Shown piece by piece: positions 51,898-61,408 of a stretch of DNA of 64,000 nucleotides. Numbering within the stretch: position 1 is the stretch's first letter; every line of letters starts with the position of its first letter. Source of the DNA: Fibrobacter sp. UBA7003 (lineage in GTDB: Bacteria; Fibrobacterota; Fibrobacteria; Fibrobacterales; Fibrobacteraceae); contig DJXN01000004.1 of the NCBI GenBank assembly GCA_002449765.1, positions 220,694-284,693 on the forward strand, written 5' to 3'. The notes beneath the pieces are model-generated. The model saw nothing but the letters and a program-made list of their open reading frames with translations. It did no database searches and was not told the DNA's origin. The translations under genes were made by a program, and so were the position numbers.

Positions 51898-52005
51898 GAT
51901 GGCAAATCAGCCCCAAAATTCGCCCGCACCAGCCATAAAACTTACCCTCGCCGGCCAAAAAACGCCTTCTAGAAGTGCGGCGGCCACCGTTCGTCCACAA
52001 ATTGC

Positions 52006-52011
52006 TATATT
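52006..52011 (+). promoter_or_regulatory. -10 box for metXW, leaderless
   Basis: TATATT ends seven bases before ATG 52019, which puts the expected transcription start exactly on the start codon. Confidence 0.5.
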
Positions 52012-52018
52012 TATGCAT

Positions 52019-53815
52019 ATGAGTGAATATTTGCATAAATCCAGCATCGGCCCCGTAGAGCCGAAGGACTTCGTCAAGGACTATGGCGAGGCCGGTTTTG
52101 TGCTGGAAAACGGAAAGACGCTCCCCGCGCTCAACATCCGTTACGAGACATACGGCAAGCTGAACGCCGCCGCCGACAACGCGGTTTGGGTCTGCTCGCC
52201 CTTGACCGCCGACGCACACGCTGCCGGCTGGTACACCGAAAGCGACAAGAAGCCCGGCTGGTGGGATGAACTCATCGGCCCCGGCAAGGCAATCGACACG
52301 GACCGCTTCTTCGTGGTCTGCAGCAACATCCTGGGCGGCTGCAAGGGCACTACGGGCCCCGCAAGCGTGAACCCGCGTACGGGCAAGCCCTACGGGAGCA
52401 CCTTCCCCACCATTACGATAGGTGACATGGTGCACGCCCAGAAAGAACTCGCCGACGGCCTTGGCATCAAGGAATTCTACTGCGTCATGGGCGGCTCGAT
52501 GGGCGGCTTCCAGGCGATGAAGTGGGCCATCTACTACCCCGAGCAGGTGAAACGCATCGTGATTATCGCGAGTTCCCCGCGCTTCTCGAGCCAGGCGCTC
52601 GGATTCGAAGTCGTGGCCCGCGACGTGATTACGCAGGACCCGAACTACAACAACGGCGACTTCTACGGTGAAGGTGTCGCAAAACCCGACGTGGGCCTCG
52701 CGAACGCACGCAAGCTCGCGCACATCACCTACCTCAGCGCCATCGGCATGGAACAGAAGTTCAAGCGTGCGCAGGCACAAGAAAACAAGAGCCACGCCGT
52801 CACGTATTCCACGCCGTTCGACCTAAACCTGCCCATCGAAAGCTACCTGCGCTACCAGGGCAAAAAGTTCGTAGACCGCTTTGACGCGAACAGCTACCTG
52901 CACATCGCGCACGCGACCGACGCATTCGACCTCGAAACCGAATACGGCAGCATCGAGAACGCCTTCAAGGACATCAAGGCCGAAGTGCTGAACGTGAACC
53001 TCTCCACCGACTGGCTGTTCCCGCCGCACGAGAGCCGCCGCATCACGAGCGCACTCCTGAACGTGGGCAAGAAGGTGACAAGCCTCGAACTCGACACGCA
53101 GTTCGGGCACGACGGATTCCTTATCGAAGTGGGCGAACTCGGCAAGGCCGTAGGCCGCTTCCTCGATTCAAAGATTATCCCGCAGCAAGGCACGCAGGCC
53201 GTTCCCGTTTTCCACGAAGAGAGCGACTTCAAGTTGCTCGGCAAGCTCGTGAAAGAAGACAGCCACGTGCTCGACCTCGGTTGCGGCAGTGGCGACCTGC
53301 TCGACTTCCTCATTCAGAAGAAGAACGTTACGGGATTCGGCATCGAGAAGAACATCACGGGAATCCTCGACTGCCTCGAGAAGGACGTGCAGGTCATCCA
53401 GCGCGACCTCGACGACAAGGGAATCTCGGACCTGAAGGACGGAAGCTTCGACTACGCGATTATCAACCGCACCATCCAGGAAATCCGCGACCCCGTGGCA
53501 CTCCTAAACGAACTGTTGCGCGTCGCAAAAAAGGCCATCGTCACGTTCCCGAATTTCGGGCACTGGACCACCCGCGGAAGCCTCATGCTCCACGGTCGCA
53601 TGCCCAAGTCCAAGGAACTGCCGTACGAATGGTACGACACGCCGAACATCCGCCTCCTCACGGTGAAGGACTTCTACACGCTCTGCAAAAAGGAAGGGTT
53701 CAAGATAGAGAACATCAACTTCCAGAGCGACCACACGCTGAGCAAGGTTCTCTCCGCGCTCGGGCTCAAGAACTTCGGCGCAGAACACGTGATTGCCACT
53801 ATTTCGAAGGTTTAG
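52019..53815 (+). CDS. metXW: fused homoserine O-acetyltransferase MetX - MetW
   Basis: A 598-residue fusion. Residues about 1-385 are MetX, an alpha/beta hydrolase that acetylates homoserine: nucleophile Ser160 in GGSMGGFQAMKW, Asp331 in STDWLFPP and His364 in GHDGFLIE complete the triad. Residues about 400-590 are MetW, a methyltransferase-like fold (VLDLGCGSGDLLDFL, FDYAIINRTIQEIRDP, FGHWTTRGSLMLHGRMP). The two are usually separate neighbours; here they are one frame without stop. ATG 52019 is preferred (ATG 52013 is six bases upstream); the frame open to 51899 runs through the inverted repeat region and lacks homology. yicC follows two bases after the stop. Confidence 0.93.
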   Translation: MSEYLHKSSIGPVEPKDFVKDYGEAGFVLENGKTLPALNIRYETYGKLNAAADNAVWVCSPLTADAHAAGWYTESDKKPGWWDELIGPGKAIDTDRFFVVCSNILGGCKGTTGPASVNPRTGKPYGSTFPTITIGDMVHAQKELADGLGIKEFYCVMGGSMGGFQAMKWAIYYPEQVKRIVIIASSPRFSSQALGFEVVARDVITQDPNYNNGDFYGEGVAKPDVGLANARKLAHITYLSAIGMEQKFKRAQAQENKSHAVTYSTPFDLNLPIESYLRYQGKKFVDRFDANSYLHIAHATDAFDLETEYGSIENAFKDIKAEVLNVNLSTDWLFPPHESRRITSALLNVGKKVTSLELDTQFGHDGFLIEVGELGKAVGRFLDSKIIPQQGTQAVPVFHEESDFKLLGKLVKEDSHVLDLGCGSGDLLDFLIQKKNVTGFGIEKNITGILDCLEKDVQVIQRDLDDKGISDLKDGSFDYAIINRTIQEIRDPVALLNELLRVAKKAIVTFPNFGHWTTRGSLMLHGRMPKSKELPYEWYDTPNIRLLTVKDFYTLCKKEGFKIENINFQSDHTLSKVLSALGLKNFGAEHVIATISKV

Positions 53816-53817
53816 AC

Positions 53818-54699
53818 ATGTCGATTATTTCCATGACCGGATTCGGCAAGAGCGAATCCACACTGAACGGAACCACCTGCGTTATCGAAGTGCGCAGCGT
53901 GAACAGCCGCTTCCTCGAAATTTCAAGCAAGATTCCTAAAAACTTCGCCTACCTCGAAAACGACCTGAAGGCGATCGTGAAAGACAAGCTCGCACGCGGT
54001 TCGGTGAATCTTTCCATCACGCTCGGCGAAGGCGCCGTCGGGAACATTCCCGTGTGCTACAACGACGCGGCTGTTGCGAAGTTCGTCGAGATTACGAAGG
54101 CCCTGCAGGCAAAGCATGGCATCGCAGGCGAAATCACGCTCGACCACATTCTCGCCATCCCCGAAGTACTGCAGTTTACCGACGCGGGAGCCGATAACGA
54201 AGCTTGGGAAAACCACCTGAAGAAAGAACTTTCGAAGGCGCTGGACGGCGTTATCGCCATGCGCGAAAAGGAAGGCGCGAATCTCGCGGCCGACCTCACA
54301 AAGCGCGTTGCCCACCTGGAAGACGTGCTTACGAAAATCGAGGTGCTGGACCCGCAGCGCATCGACACGTGGAAGGTCAAGTTCAAGGAACGCATCGACA
54401 GCCTGATGAAGGATAGCGAAATCGACGACGTGCGCCTGTTGCAGGAAGCCTGCATCATGGCCGACAAACTCGACATCCATGAAGAAATCACGCGGTTCCA
54501 CAGCCACAACAAGCTGTTTCTGGATGCCCTCAAAAAAGGCGGCGCACAGGGCAAGAACCTCGGGTTTATCCTTCAGGAGATGGGGCGCGAGGCAAATACG
54601 CTCGGAACAAAGTGCCAGAGTGCAGAGATTGCAGCACTTGCCATCGAACTCAAGAACGAAATCGAGTGCATTAGGGAGCAGAGCTTAAACATCGCATAA
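53818..54699 (+). CDS. yicC: YicC-family protein
   Basis: A 293-residue cytoplasmic protein of the YicC/UPF0701 family, for which endoribonuclease activity has been described in E. coli. The N-terminus ISMTGFGKSESTL..EVRSVNSRFLEIS and the C-terminus RFHSHNKLF..GKNLGFILQEMGREANTLGTK are the family signatures; length is as usual. In many bacteria yicC neighbours gmk and rpoZ; here it follows metXW by two bases and is probably co-transcribed. Confidence 0.95.
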   Translation: MSIISMTGFGKSESTLNGTTCVIEVRSVNSRFLEISSKIPKNFAYLENDLKAIVKDKLARGSVNLSITLGEGAVGNIPVCYNDAAVAKFVEITKALQAKHGIAGEITLDHILAIPEVLQFTDAGADNEAWENHLKKELSKALDGVIAMREKEGANLAADLTKRVAHLEDVLTKIEVLDPQRIDTWKVKFKERIDSLMKDSEIDDVRLLQEACIMADKLDIHEEITRFHSHNKLFLDALKKGGAQGKNLGFILQEMGREANTLGTKCQSAEIAALAIELKNEIECIREQSLNIA

Positions 54700-54715
54700 G
54701 GCTCGGTCATAGAAG

Positions 54716-54837
54716 ATGCCCGCCTTTTCGTCCACAGAGTGGATAACTCAACTAAGGCAATAAATTGCCAAGTTTCGTATAGCGGGCATGACATTATGCG
54801 GGCATGACATTACGCAGGCGCACTTTATTAGCGCGCT
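54716..54837. repeat. inverted and tandem repeats after yicC
   Basis: GATGCCCGC (about 54715-54724) pairs with GCGGGCAT at 54782. That right arm belongs to a 16-bp tandem repeat, GCGGGCATGACATTA(T/C), at 54782-54797 and 54798-54813. A GGCAAT/ATTGCC hairpin lies inside. The set probably ends the yicC transcript and the convergent gene, although no clean terminator is present. Confidence 0.5.
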
Positions 54838-55698
54838 TTATTTTTTGGAAGTCTTCTTCTTGTCCTTCAGCTGGACGCGGCGGCTACCCGCACGCAGGCG
54901 TTCCCACGGGCAGAAAGCCATCGTTCCGAACGTAAATCCGAAAAACCAGATTGCAAAAGCGACCCAGAGAATCACAGCACCGGCTATTTCCTTGCCCGAG
55001 GCATTCCCCATGTCGACCGTGACGGCCGCAAGCGAGAGCAGGCTAGAAACACAAACCGGCAGGAACATCTTCTTGCCAGCCTTCACGAGGGCTCCCGCCT
55101 GAGGCGATCCTTCAGAAAGTTCCTTGCCAGCAACAAGCGCAAATGCCACGACGTTTGCAAACCCGACCACGCTCAGAACCGCCCAGACAAGCCACGCATT
55201 GCCGAGAATCAGCGGCAACCACGCCACAAAGCCGGTCATCAAGGCCCACGAAAGCGCAAACGGGAAAAGCGCGCAGGCGACACTCCACTTCGCAAACAGC
55301 AAAAGCAGAAGCGCAACTCCGGCAAAAGCACCGTAGAAAGGCAACTGCATTCCCTCGGCCCCATCAAGGAAGCCTAGCGATGCAATCAGCGCAACCGCGG
55401 CCACCACGGAACCGAGACCGCCACGGATTCCGCCAAAGACAAAAGAAAGGACAAACATCGCAATAGCGGCGACACACAGGTACTGCGCCGAATTCCAGAA
55501 AGCGCCAACACCATCCAGATTCGCAAGCCACATGCCCATGCCTTCGGATGCAGCAATCGGAAGCGTATTGACCGCCTGCCAATCCTTCGCCAATAAGGTG
55601 ACCGTCAAAACAACCATCAGAACCACGAAAATCAACCTGAAGCGAAGCATCAGTTCCAAAAATTTCTGCACCTTGCCCGGTTTCTCTCTCAAATCCAT
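54838..55698 (-). CDS. multi-pass membrane protein of unknown function
   Basis: A 286-residue inner-membrane protein with about eight hydrophobic helices, starting MDLREKPGKVQKFLELMLRF. It is rich in Ala, Gly, Val and Leu, ends in a basic tail (KDKKKTSKK) on the cytoplasmic side and has no charged motif that would name a transporter family. It follows the PorU-like gene by two bases (stop 55701 to start 55698), so it may be translated from the same mRNA and could serve the secretion system; this is inference. Confidence 0.8.
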   Translation of the reverse strand: MDLREKPGKVQKFLELMLRFRLIFVVLMVVLTVTLLAKDWQAVNTLPIAASEGMGMWLANLDGVGAFWNSAQYLCVAAIAMFVLSFVFGGIRGGLGSVVAAVALIASLGFLDGAEGMQLPFYGAFAGVALLLLLFAKWSVACALFPFALSWALMTGFVAWLPLILGNAWLVWAVLSVVGFANVVAFALVAGKELSEGSPQAGALVKAGKKMFLPVCVSSLLSLAAVTVDMGNASGKEIAGAVILWVAFAIWFFGFTFGTMAFCPWERLRAGSRRVQLKDKKKTSKK

Positions 55699-55700
55699 AT

Positions 55701-58700
55701 TTACCTCGAAATCAAAAGTTTCTGTTTCTTAGTCCACGTCTTTTTCTTGAAGCTGTTCGTCGCGGCGACCTCGCTTCGCACAACATAATGATACAGGCCG
55801 TTGGCCAGAAGCCGCCCGTGGTTATCCTTGCCGTCCCAGTGCGTCACGCCCGAAACGGCATCCTTCAGCACTTTTACCAGACGGCCATGCTGGTTATAGA
55901 TAAAGATATCCACCGTAGATTCGCGATCCACTGCAAGATTCTTGAAGTAGAACGTAGTACCCTTCTTCCCTACCGGATTGGGAACGTTGAACACGTCGGC
56001 AAGGCCCGCCTTCATGTCGTCGGTGATTTCCAGGTTCACCGTCTTTTTCGCGATATTTCCCAGCACATCCTGCGCCTGGACTGTAAACACGTATTTCCCA
56101 GCAGGGTACGAAGCCGATGCGAACTCCTTGCGGAGAACCGCGCGTCTCGAATTCTGTTCCATGAACGGGAACGGATGGTAGGGAGCCTCGACGCCCCTCA
56201 ATTCAAACATGATTCCTTCATCGGCCTGTTCGCGGAAATCAAGCCCAGTCGAATCCTCGACCACCACCTGAAGGCACGCCGGGGACTGCATCTTTACCGT
56301 TTCGCCATCGGCATAGGACGCCTCGGAACCCTTTCTGAAGCAGGACTGGACTTGAATCGTCGGAGGGACCGCATCATGAATGGAATCGGCATATGCCGAA
56401 AAGCCGAACACACCGATTCCCCCAATCCTGAGCCTTCCTATCGGGGCCTCATTTTTCGAGTAGGCCCAGGCGCTGAACTCTACAGCCGTATCGCCAAACG
56501 CAATCTTCCGGGGCAAAACAAATTCCGTTTCGAAGCGGCCGCCCGCCACGGGAATCTGTTCTGAATAAATCAGGGAGCCCTCGTACAAGACATCCAGCGT
56601 GTCATTTTCCGAGTCGTAGCCCTTGTAAAGGCGCTTGTTCCTGGAACCTTCGCGCAACGACAAGGATATGTTTCCATCCGACATTCCACGGACAGATCCA
56701 CTGAGGCGCATTTTGTCAAGCGCCTTGAGCGTATCTATCTTCTGGTCAAGCGACACCTTGAAATCCGTCTTGAGCATCTGAATCACCGGTTCGCCAAAAA
56801 GGATGTAATGTTCGTTGTTATAACGTTGCGAAGTATACTGAAGCGGATCCTCTTTTTCCCAGCGCACCTTCTTTGCCTTGACAAAGGCGTCACCGATGGT
56901 AATTCCAGGGTTCGCAAGCAAATTCAGAACAAAGTTTTTGCCCAACAGTTCGTTGTAGACACCATAAGTCTCGCGGGCCGCCCCCACCGAAGCAATCGAC
57001 CCCGCCCCGGGAGCAATCAGGAATTCTTCGGACAGCGAGCGCTTGCCTCCTTCGTCAAAACGTCCCACCGCGCAGGAGAACGAATTGAGAATCGTGTAGC
57101 GTCCCTTGTTGTTGACTCTCGAAAGGTAGCTCGGCTTAAGAAGGCCTTCGCCTGCCCAGTCCGTCTTGGATCCATGCCCGAAATAGGTTGTGAGGAGCGC
57201 ACCCTGATTCAGGATGTTAATGAAATCCTGAGAAGCCTGCCGCTTCTGCCCAGCCGCATCCACATCGTAATCCAGCAGGTAGACCTTTTTCTGGCTCCAG
57301 CGGAATCCAATTTCATCAGTCAGCGCATTGATCAGCCTGGACACACTTTCCTGCTTGTTCGTATGGTCCATATGATCATCGAATACGCCATTCTTCGCAT
57401 CATCGGCCGTGAGAAGTAGCGTGTTGCGCCATTCCGAATGGTCAAAGACGCCCACTTTTTCGTATTCCTTCGCCTTTTCAATATAGGCGGAAAGTTCGAC
57501 GGTCGACATCACCGGCATGCGTCCGACAGAAAGGTCCAAGTCGTAAGAACCGAAACGCACCATTTCGCCAGAATCAAGAGCCGCAAAGAAATCCTCCGTC
57601 ACGGCATCTTCCATCTCGAAAGGCGGGATAAAGTTCTTGCCGAGCTTGCCCGTAAATCCACGGTAATCGTAATGACCGTACCCGAGAAGCAGCACGTATT
57701 TCAGGTCCTCACACACGGAATAGGCGTAGGCGATATAGTTGCGAATCGCCACAGGCGAAAGCGAACCGCCCGTATATTGCCGATAAACGTCATCGACATT
57801 GACGACCGTCGTCGCAAAAGACGTTCCCGCCTCGCCTCCCGAACGGAACTCACCCAACGACACGGCGCCATCCAGAAATTCCGGGGCCGATATGATGAGG
57901 TACTCCGTCTTGGAGTTTATTTTCGAAATATCCTTCAAAACGCCATCAGGCACGTCGGCAGCGATTTCTACCGAAAGCGCCGTCCGATAGACGCCCTTGC
58001 GGTAAGCCAGGTAGCGGACATCCTCACCCGGGGCGATGCTGTCACGGGCGTATCCCGATTCCACCGACAAAAGCCCGACGGGCCTTAAATCGACGAACTT
58101 CATGATTTCCACGTCCGATTTTGCCGGAATGCGAATCACGCCAGTCGCGTTTCCCGGGAGCATCCACTCCGCAGAATCGACAGAAGGTTCCCAGCGGTAG
58201 GCGACCGAAAAGCCGTCAAAACGGTCAAACTGCAAATCGTTCGGGAGCATCGTTATCGAGAATTCATTTCCACCTTCCTTGAGCGCATCCGTCGTGAACC
58301 GGAAATTTCCGCCGGGCAGCAACGCAGCATCCGCGCGGCTCAGCCTGGTTCCATTTACCAGGAAGTCGAACCTGATTCCGTTCATGCGTTCCGCGTAGGG
58401 ATTCATCGAAAACGTCGAGCCACCCCTCTGGTCGTTGAGCTGCTCCACCGAGGATGTCGCTGCAGAACGGTACGGGAAATACGAAACATCGACAACGGCC
58501 GATTTCCCGGCCACAAGCCCCGGCAGGTTCCTCACCTGCGGAAGCGTAAGCTCGGAAGAAGCCACCGCCGTCGTGTCAAAGCGGCAATGCCAGTACCAGA
58601 ACCATTCCTTGCCCGTCGTAGATTCCCAATCCAGGCCCTTGCCGTGGAAGGCATCCCTCAAAAAGGCATCTTTCTCCGAGCGCACGAAGCGCATCCAGGG

Positions 58701-59780
58701 AACATCCTTTCCCTGCGTCTTGATGGCAGGCAACCTCTCATCGAGCCGAAGCCCCTTGCCCGTCTCGCTCCACCCCAGCTGGAAATACTGGAAGTAGGAA
58801 TAGGGAGATGAGGAGAAGTAGTAGGTGGAATCGTACTTTTTCCAAAAGGACGTGCCGTAGCCGGCGAAAACAATCGAATCCCCCTCGCCAAATGTCCCGT
58901 CGGGGGATGCGCCGTTCCTGGAATGGTCGCGAACCTCGATCGGAATTTCGAAAAGGCCGTTCGGGAGTATGGACTGCGCGCCAGGCACCGTGGCCTCGAG
59001 CGTATCGGGAGACGCTCCGTAGAGTCTCAACTTCTCTACGGGAATTCCGTCGAGGTCCGATTGCCGCAAGAACGGTACAAGCGCGTTGCGGATGGTCTTG
59101 AATTCTACCGCATAAAGCCCGTCCTCGCTAAGAGTCGCATGGTTCCTGTCCCCAACGACTAGGCGCGCCAGGAAATGGACTCCGGAGATATCGGCCGCGC
59201 CGGATTTTTTCAGCGCCCCTCGAAGGTTCCTAGTCCGGACACCGAACTTCGAGGCTCCTTCGGGGTTGTCCACGCGGGAGACGGCACGCTTGCCGGGATT
59301 GATTCCCGAACCCGCCATCGAAAAATCGACCGTAAGCCTGTAGCGTTTGCGGAGCCTGAGCGAGGAACCCGACTTCTCGTAGAGCGGGACGACCACTTCC
59401 ATAATCCAGAGGCCATCCTTGAGCGCTGGCGCCGAAGCCTTCACTCCAGAAAACTTCGGTTGCACGCCGCTACAGTAGTCGCCACCGAGCGGAACCGTCG
59501 ACAGCACCGAAAGCGACACCCGAGGCTTTGAACCGGCCGGGACTGCGACCCGGTAAATGCGGAAGGGCATTCCGGATTCGGCATCGTATTCCGAATTCTC
59601 GGGAACAAACGTTCGACCAGGGATACCCGCCCCTTCCTCATCCGTACAACCGTAAACCGAAGCGTCAACAACCGCGTCATCCAAGACAAAGCGAGAACGC
59701 GAATCCTCCACGACCGTGGAAGCGAGCGCAGAGACGCCGAGCAGCAGGCATGCCAATATGTGGATTCTGAACTTCACCAT
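55701..59780 (-). CDS. PorU-like C25 family cysteine protease (type IX secretion sortase-like)
   Basis: A 1359-residue exported protein with signal peptide (VKFRIHILACLLLGVSALAS). The N-terminal ~550 residues are beta-rich. The gingipain-type caspase-like domain spans about 620-1010; the catalytic dyad is His869 (TTYFGHGSKTDW) and Cys903 (LNSFSCAVGRF), 34 residues apart as in PorU. The last ~90 residues (FNVPNPVGKKGTTFYF..VDIFIYNQHGRLVKVL..WDGKDNHGRLLANGLYHY) form a FlgD-like Ig domain of the kind found at the end of type IX cargo and PorU-like proteins. PorU cleaves the C-terminal signal of secreted proteins and attaches them to surface glycolipid. A TATATT box lies five bases before ATG, but read-through from 59810-60661 is also possible. 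Confidence 0.85.
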   Translation of the reverse strand: MVKFRIHILACLLLGVSALASTVVEDSRSRFVLDDAVVDASVYGCTDEEGAGIPGRTFVPENSEYDAESGMPFRIYRVAVPAGSKPRVSLSVLSTVPLGGDYCSGVQPKFSGVKASAPALKDGLWIMEVVVPLYEKSGSSLRLRKRYRLTVDFSMAGSGINPGKRAVSRVDNPEGASKFGVRTRNLRGALKKSGAADISGVHFLARLVVGDRNHATLSEDGLYAVEFKTIRNALVPFLRQSDLDGIPVEKLRLYGASPDTLEATVPGAQSILPNGLFEIPIEVRDHSRNGASPDGTFGEGDSIVFAGYGTSFWKKYDSTYYFSSSPYSYFQYFQLGWSETGKGLRLDERLPAIKTQGKDVPWMRFVRSEKDAFLRDAFHGKGLDWESTTGKEWFWYWHCRFDTTAVASSELTLPQVRNLPGLVAGKSAVVDVSYFPYRSAATSSVEQLNDQRGGSTFSMNPYAERMNGIRFDFLVNGTRLSRADAALLPGGNFRFTTDALKEGGNEFSITMLPNDLQFDRFDGFSVAYRWEPSVDSAEWMLPGNATGVIRIPAKSDVEIMKFVDLRPVGLLSVESGYARDSIAPGEDVRYLAYRKGVYRTALSVEIAADVPDGVLKDISKINSKTEYLIISAPEFLDGAVSLGEFRSGGEAGTSFATTVVNVDDVYRQYTGGSLSPVAIRNYIAYAYSVCEDLKYVLLLGYGHYDYRGFTGKLGKNFIPPFEMEDAVTEDFFAALDSGEMVRFGSYDLDLSVGRMPVMSTVELSAYIEKAKEYEKVGVFDHSEWRNTLLLTADDAKNGVFDDHMDHTNKQESVSRLINALTDEIGFRWSQKKVYLLDYDVDAAGQKRQASQDFINILNQGALLTTYFGHGSKTDWAGEGLLKPSYLSRVNNKGRYTILNSFSCAVGRFDEGGKRSLSEEFLIAPGAGSIASVGAARETYGVYNELLGKNFVLNLLANPGITIGDAFVKAKKVRWEKEDPLQYTSQRYNNEHYILFGEPVIQMLKTDFKVSLDQKIDTLKALDKMRLSGSVRGMSDGNISLSLREGSRNKRLYKGYDSENDTLDVLYEGSLIYSEQIPVAGGRFETEFVLPRKIAFGDTAVEFSAWAYSKNEAPIGRLRIGGIGVFGFSAYADSIHDAVPPTIQVQSCFRKGSEASYADGETVKMQSPACLQVVVEDSTGLDFREQADEGIMFELRGVEAPYHPFPFMEQNSRRAVLRKEFASASYPAGKYVFTVQAQDVLGNIAKKTVNLEITDDMKAGLADVFNVPNPVGKKGTTFYFKNLAVDRESTVDIFIYNQHGRLVKVLKDAVSGVTHWDGKDNHGRLLANGLYHYVVRSEVAATNSFKKKTWTKKQKLLISR

Positions 59781-59809
59781 CTAAAAATATAAAATCGCAA
59801 CCCCGTAAA

Positions 59810-60661
59810 CTACGGATTCGTGATAACCATTTCGTAAAAACCGTTGCCGTCCGTCTTGAACTCCACCCACTGCCCATCGACAGCCTTCGTCTTGAAAATG
59901 GTAAACTGGGCGGGCTTCACGCCCTTCGAGAGGATTGCCTCGAGCTCGGAGTCCGAAATCATCGCGCGGGAATTGAACGAGGCCATGTACCAATGCCACG
60001 GCTGCCAGTTGAAAAGCGCTCGCGTCGACTGGACGAAGGCCCGCAGCATCAGAGAATACTCGTAGGCAAAGAAATCGCGGTAATTGCGTATTTCCGAGCG
60101 CTTTTCCACGACCGTCTTGGTCGCGAAGTCGGAATCGAAGCGGAGCGGCGTGGCATCCCGGTTCTCGTAGGTAAAGCGGATGGACTTGTCGTTTGCCACG
60201 ACCTTCAGGGTCGGGCGGTCCAGGTGGACGAATTCCGAGGGGGAAACTGCCCTGTAGTCACGGAACACCACATCGGGGCTGAGCACCCGGTTCATCTTCA
60301 GCGGTACGGGTTTTGCATCCAGCGAAGCAAGTTCGTAAAAGACTATGACTTCGCCCGTGCCCTTGGGCAAAAGCACCGACAGCAGCGGACGCTCGCGTTC
60401 CGAAATCACCCAGACCATCTTCGGCTTGTTGTTCGACTTGAGCAACGGGTCCAGCACCTTCATTACGGACGGGTCGCGGACGCCGTTTACATCCCATTCC
60501 ATCCAGGTTCCGGTTCCGCCTACCGAATCGAGGACAGCAAACAGACGTTCGCCGCTAAATTCGCCCTTGGAATCAACGGCGCCCAGAAGCTTGGAAGCCG
60601 GAGCGGCAAAAGCCTCCGTCACAAGGGCAAGCACCAGCGAACAAAGAAAAAAAAGACGCAT
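59810..60661 (-). CDS. exported protein, outer-membrane lipoprotein-sorting-like
   Basis: A 283-residue exported protein; ATG 60661 (GGAAAAG upstream) is preferred over TTG 60670. Signal peptide MRLFFLCSLVLALVTEAFA, cut after AFA. The rest is beta-rich with periodic strands (TWMEWDVNGVRDP, KMVWVISERERPLLSVLLPKG, VPLKMNRVLSPDVVFRDYRAVSP), which resembles the LolA/DUF4292-like open barrel of periplasmic lipid carriers; this is a resemblance of pattern only. It lies between a lipoprotein gene and the PorU-like gene on the same strand, with 15 and 29-base gaps. Confidence 0.75.
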   Translation of the reverse strand: MRLFFLCSLVLALVTEAFAAPASKLLGAVDSKGEFSGERLFAVLDSVGGTGTWMEWDVNGVRDPSVMKVLDPLLKSNNKPKMVWVISERERPLLSVLLPKGTGEVIVFYELASLDAKPVPLKMNRVLSPDVVFRDYRAVSPSEFVHLDRPTLKVVANDKSIRFTYENRDATPLRFDSDFATKTVVEKRSEIRNYRDFFAYEYSLMLRAFVQSTRALFNWQPWHWYMASFNSRAMISDSELEAILSKGVKPAQFTIFKTKAVDGQWVEFKTDGNGFYEMVITNP

Positions 60662-60676
60662 CCGCAGCAACTTTTC

Positions 60677-61405
60677 CTAGAAGCCAATCGGTTCAAGAAG
60701 GCTATCGTCCAGACGCGAATACGTCATGTGATATTCCTTCTCGATCCAGTAGAGGGCGAGTTTCTTTGCCGTCCAATTCTTCTTGACGGCAATGGATTCT
60801 ATGCCCTTGGTAATGAGCGGAAGGGTTTCGGGCAGGTCCAGTTTCCACGCGAGGTCGTCCCATTCGAAAATTATGACGGGCACCTCGGGACTTTTCGCAA
60901 GCCCGACACTTCCGCGGTCGTTCTTCACCTTCATGGGGCCGAGGTTCAAGTTCGTGAAGCGTTCCAGCATTCCGCTCTTGCTGAGCATCATAAAGAGCAT
61001 GCGGTCCTCGTCCGTCTCCCACAGGTGCTCACGTTCATAGAGGCGGTAGAGGATGATGGTGTAGGCCTCGTAGAACTGGCAGGTATCAAGCGCCTCGGAA
61101 TCATAGACCTTTGCATGGTTTTCGAGCGTATCGAGCCAGTATTCCGAAGAATCCGTCAGGTAGGCATACAGCGTATCGGCAGGAGCTCCGTTGCGCACGG
61201 CATCGAGGAACCCGCGGAACATGCTTTCGAGCATCGCCTGCTTGTCGTCGAGCCCCTGCTGGTACTGCGCATCTTTCTCCTGAGCGGCCGGAGAATCTGC
61301 CTTTGCAGCAGCAGCGCCATCTTTCGCCCCCTCAGAAGTTCCCGCACAGGCCACAAACGACAGCGCCAAGGCCGCCACGAGGACCACCACTATTTTATTT
61401 TTCAT
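60677..61405 (-). CDS. lipoprotein of unknown function
   Basis: A 242-residue lipoprotein with lipobox FVAC after a clear signal peptide (MKNKIVVVLVAALALSFVAC). An Ala/Lys/Asp-rich linker leads to a helical domain of about 190 residues (ESMFRGFLDAVRNG, FYEAYTIILYRLYEREH, EDRMLFMMLSKSGMLERF) ending in a strand-rich part with WDDLAWKLDLP. No family recognised. ATG 61405 is preferred; ATG 61414 shares the palindrome ATGCAT with the start of the divergent gene. It heads a minus-strand run with the next three genes. Confidence 0.8.
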   Translation of the reverse strand: MKNKIVVVLVAALALSFVACAGTSEGAKDGAAAAKADSPAAQEKDAQYQQGLDDKQAMLESMFRGFLDAVRNGAPADTLYAYLTDSSEYWLDTLENHAKVYDSEALDTCQFYEAYTIILYRLYEREHLWETDEDRMLFMMLSKSGMLERFTNLNLGPMKVKNDRGSVGLAKSPEVPVIIFEWDDLAWKLDLPETLPLITKGIESIAVKKNWTAKKLALYWIEKEYHMTYSRLDDSLLEPIGF

Positions 61406-61408
61406 GAT

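Noticed and set aside
51899..52018. N-terminal extension of MetX (40 codons)
   Set aside because: Overlaps the inverted-repeat region, lacks MetX homology and precedes the -10 box at 52006; the start at 52019 explains the data better.
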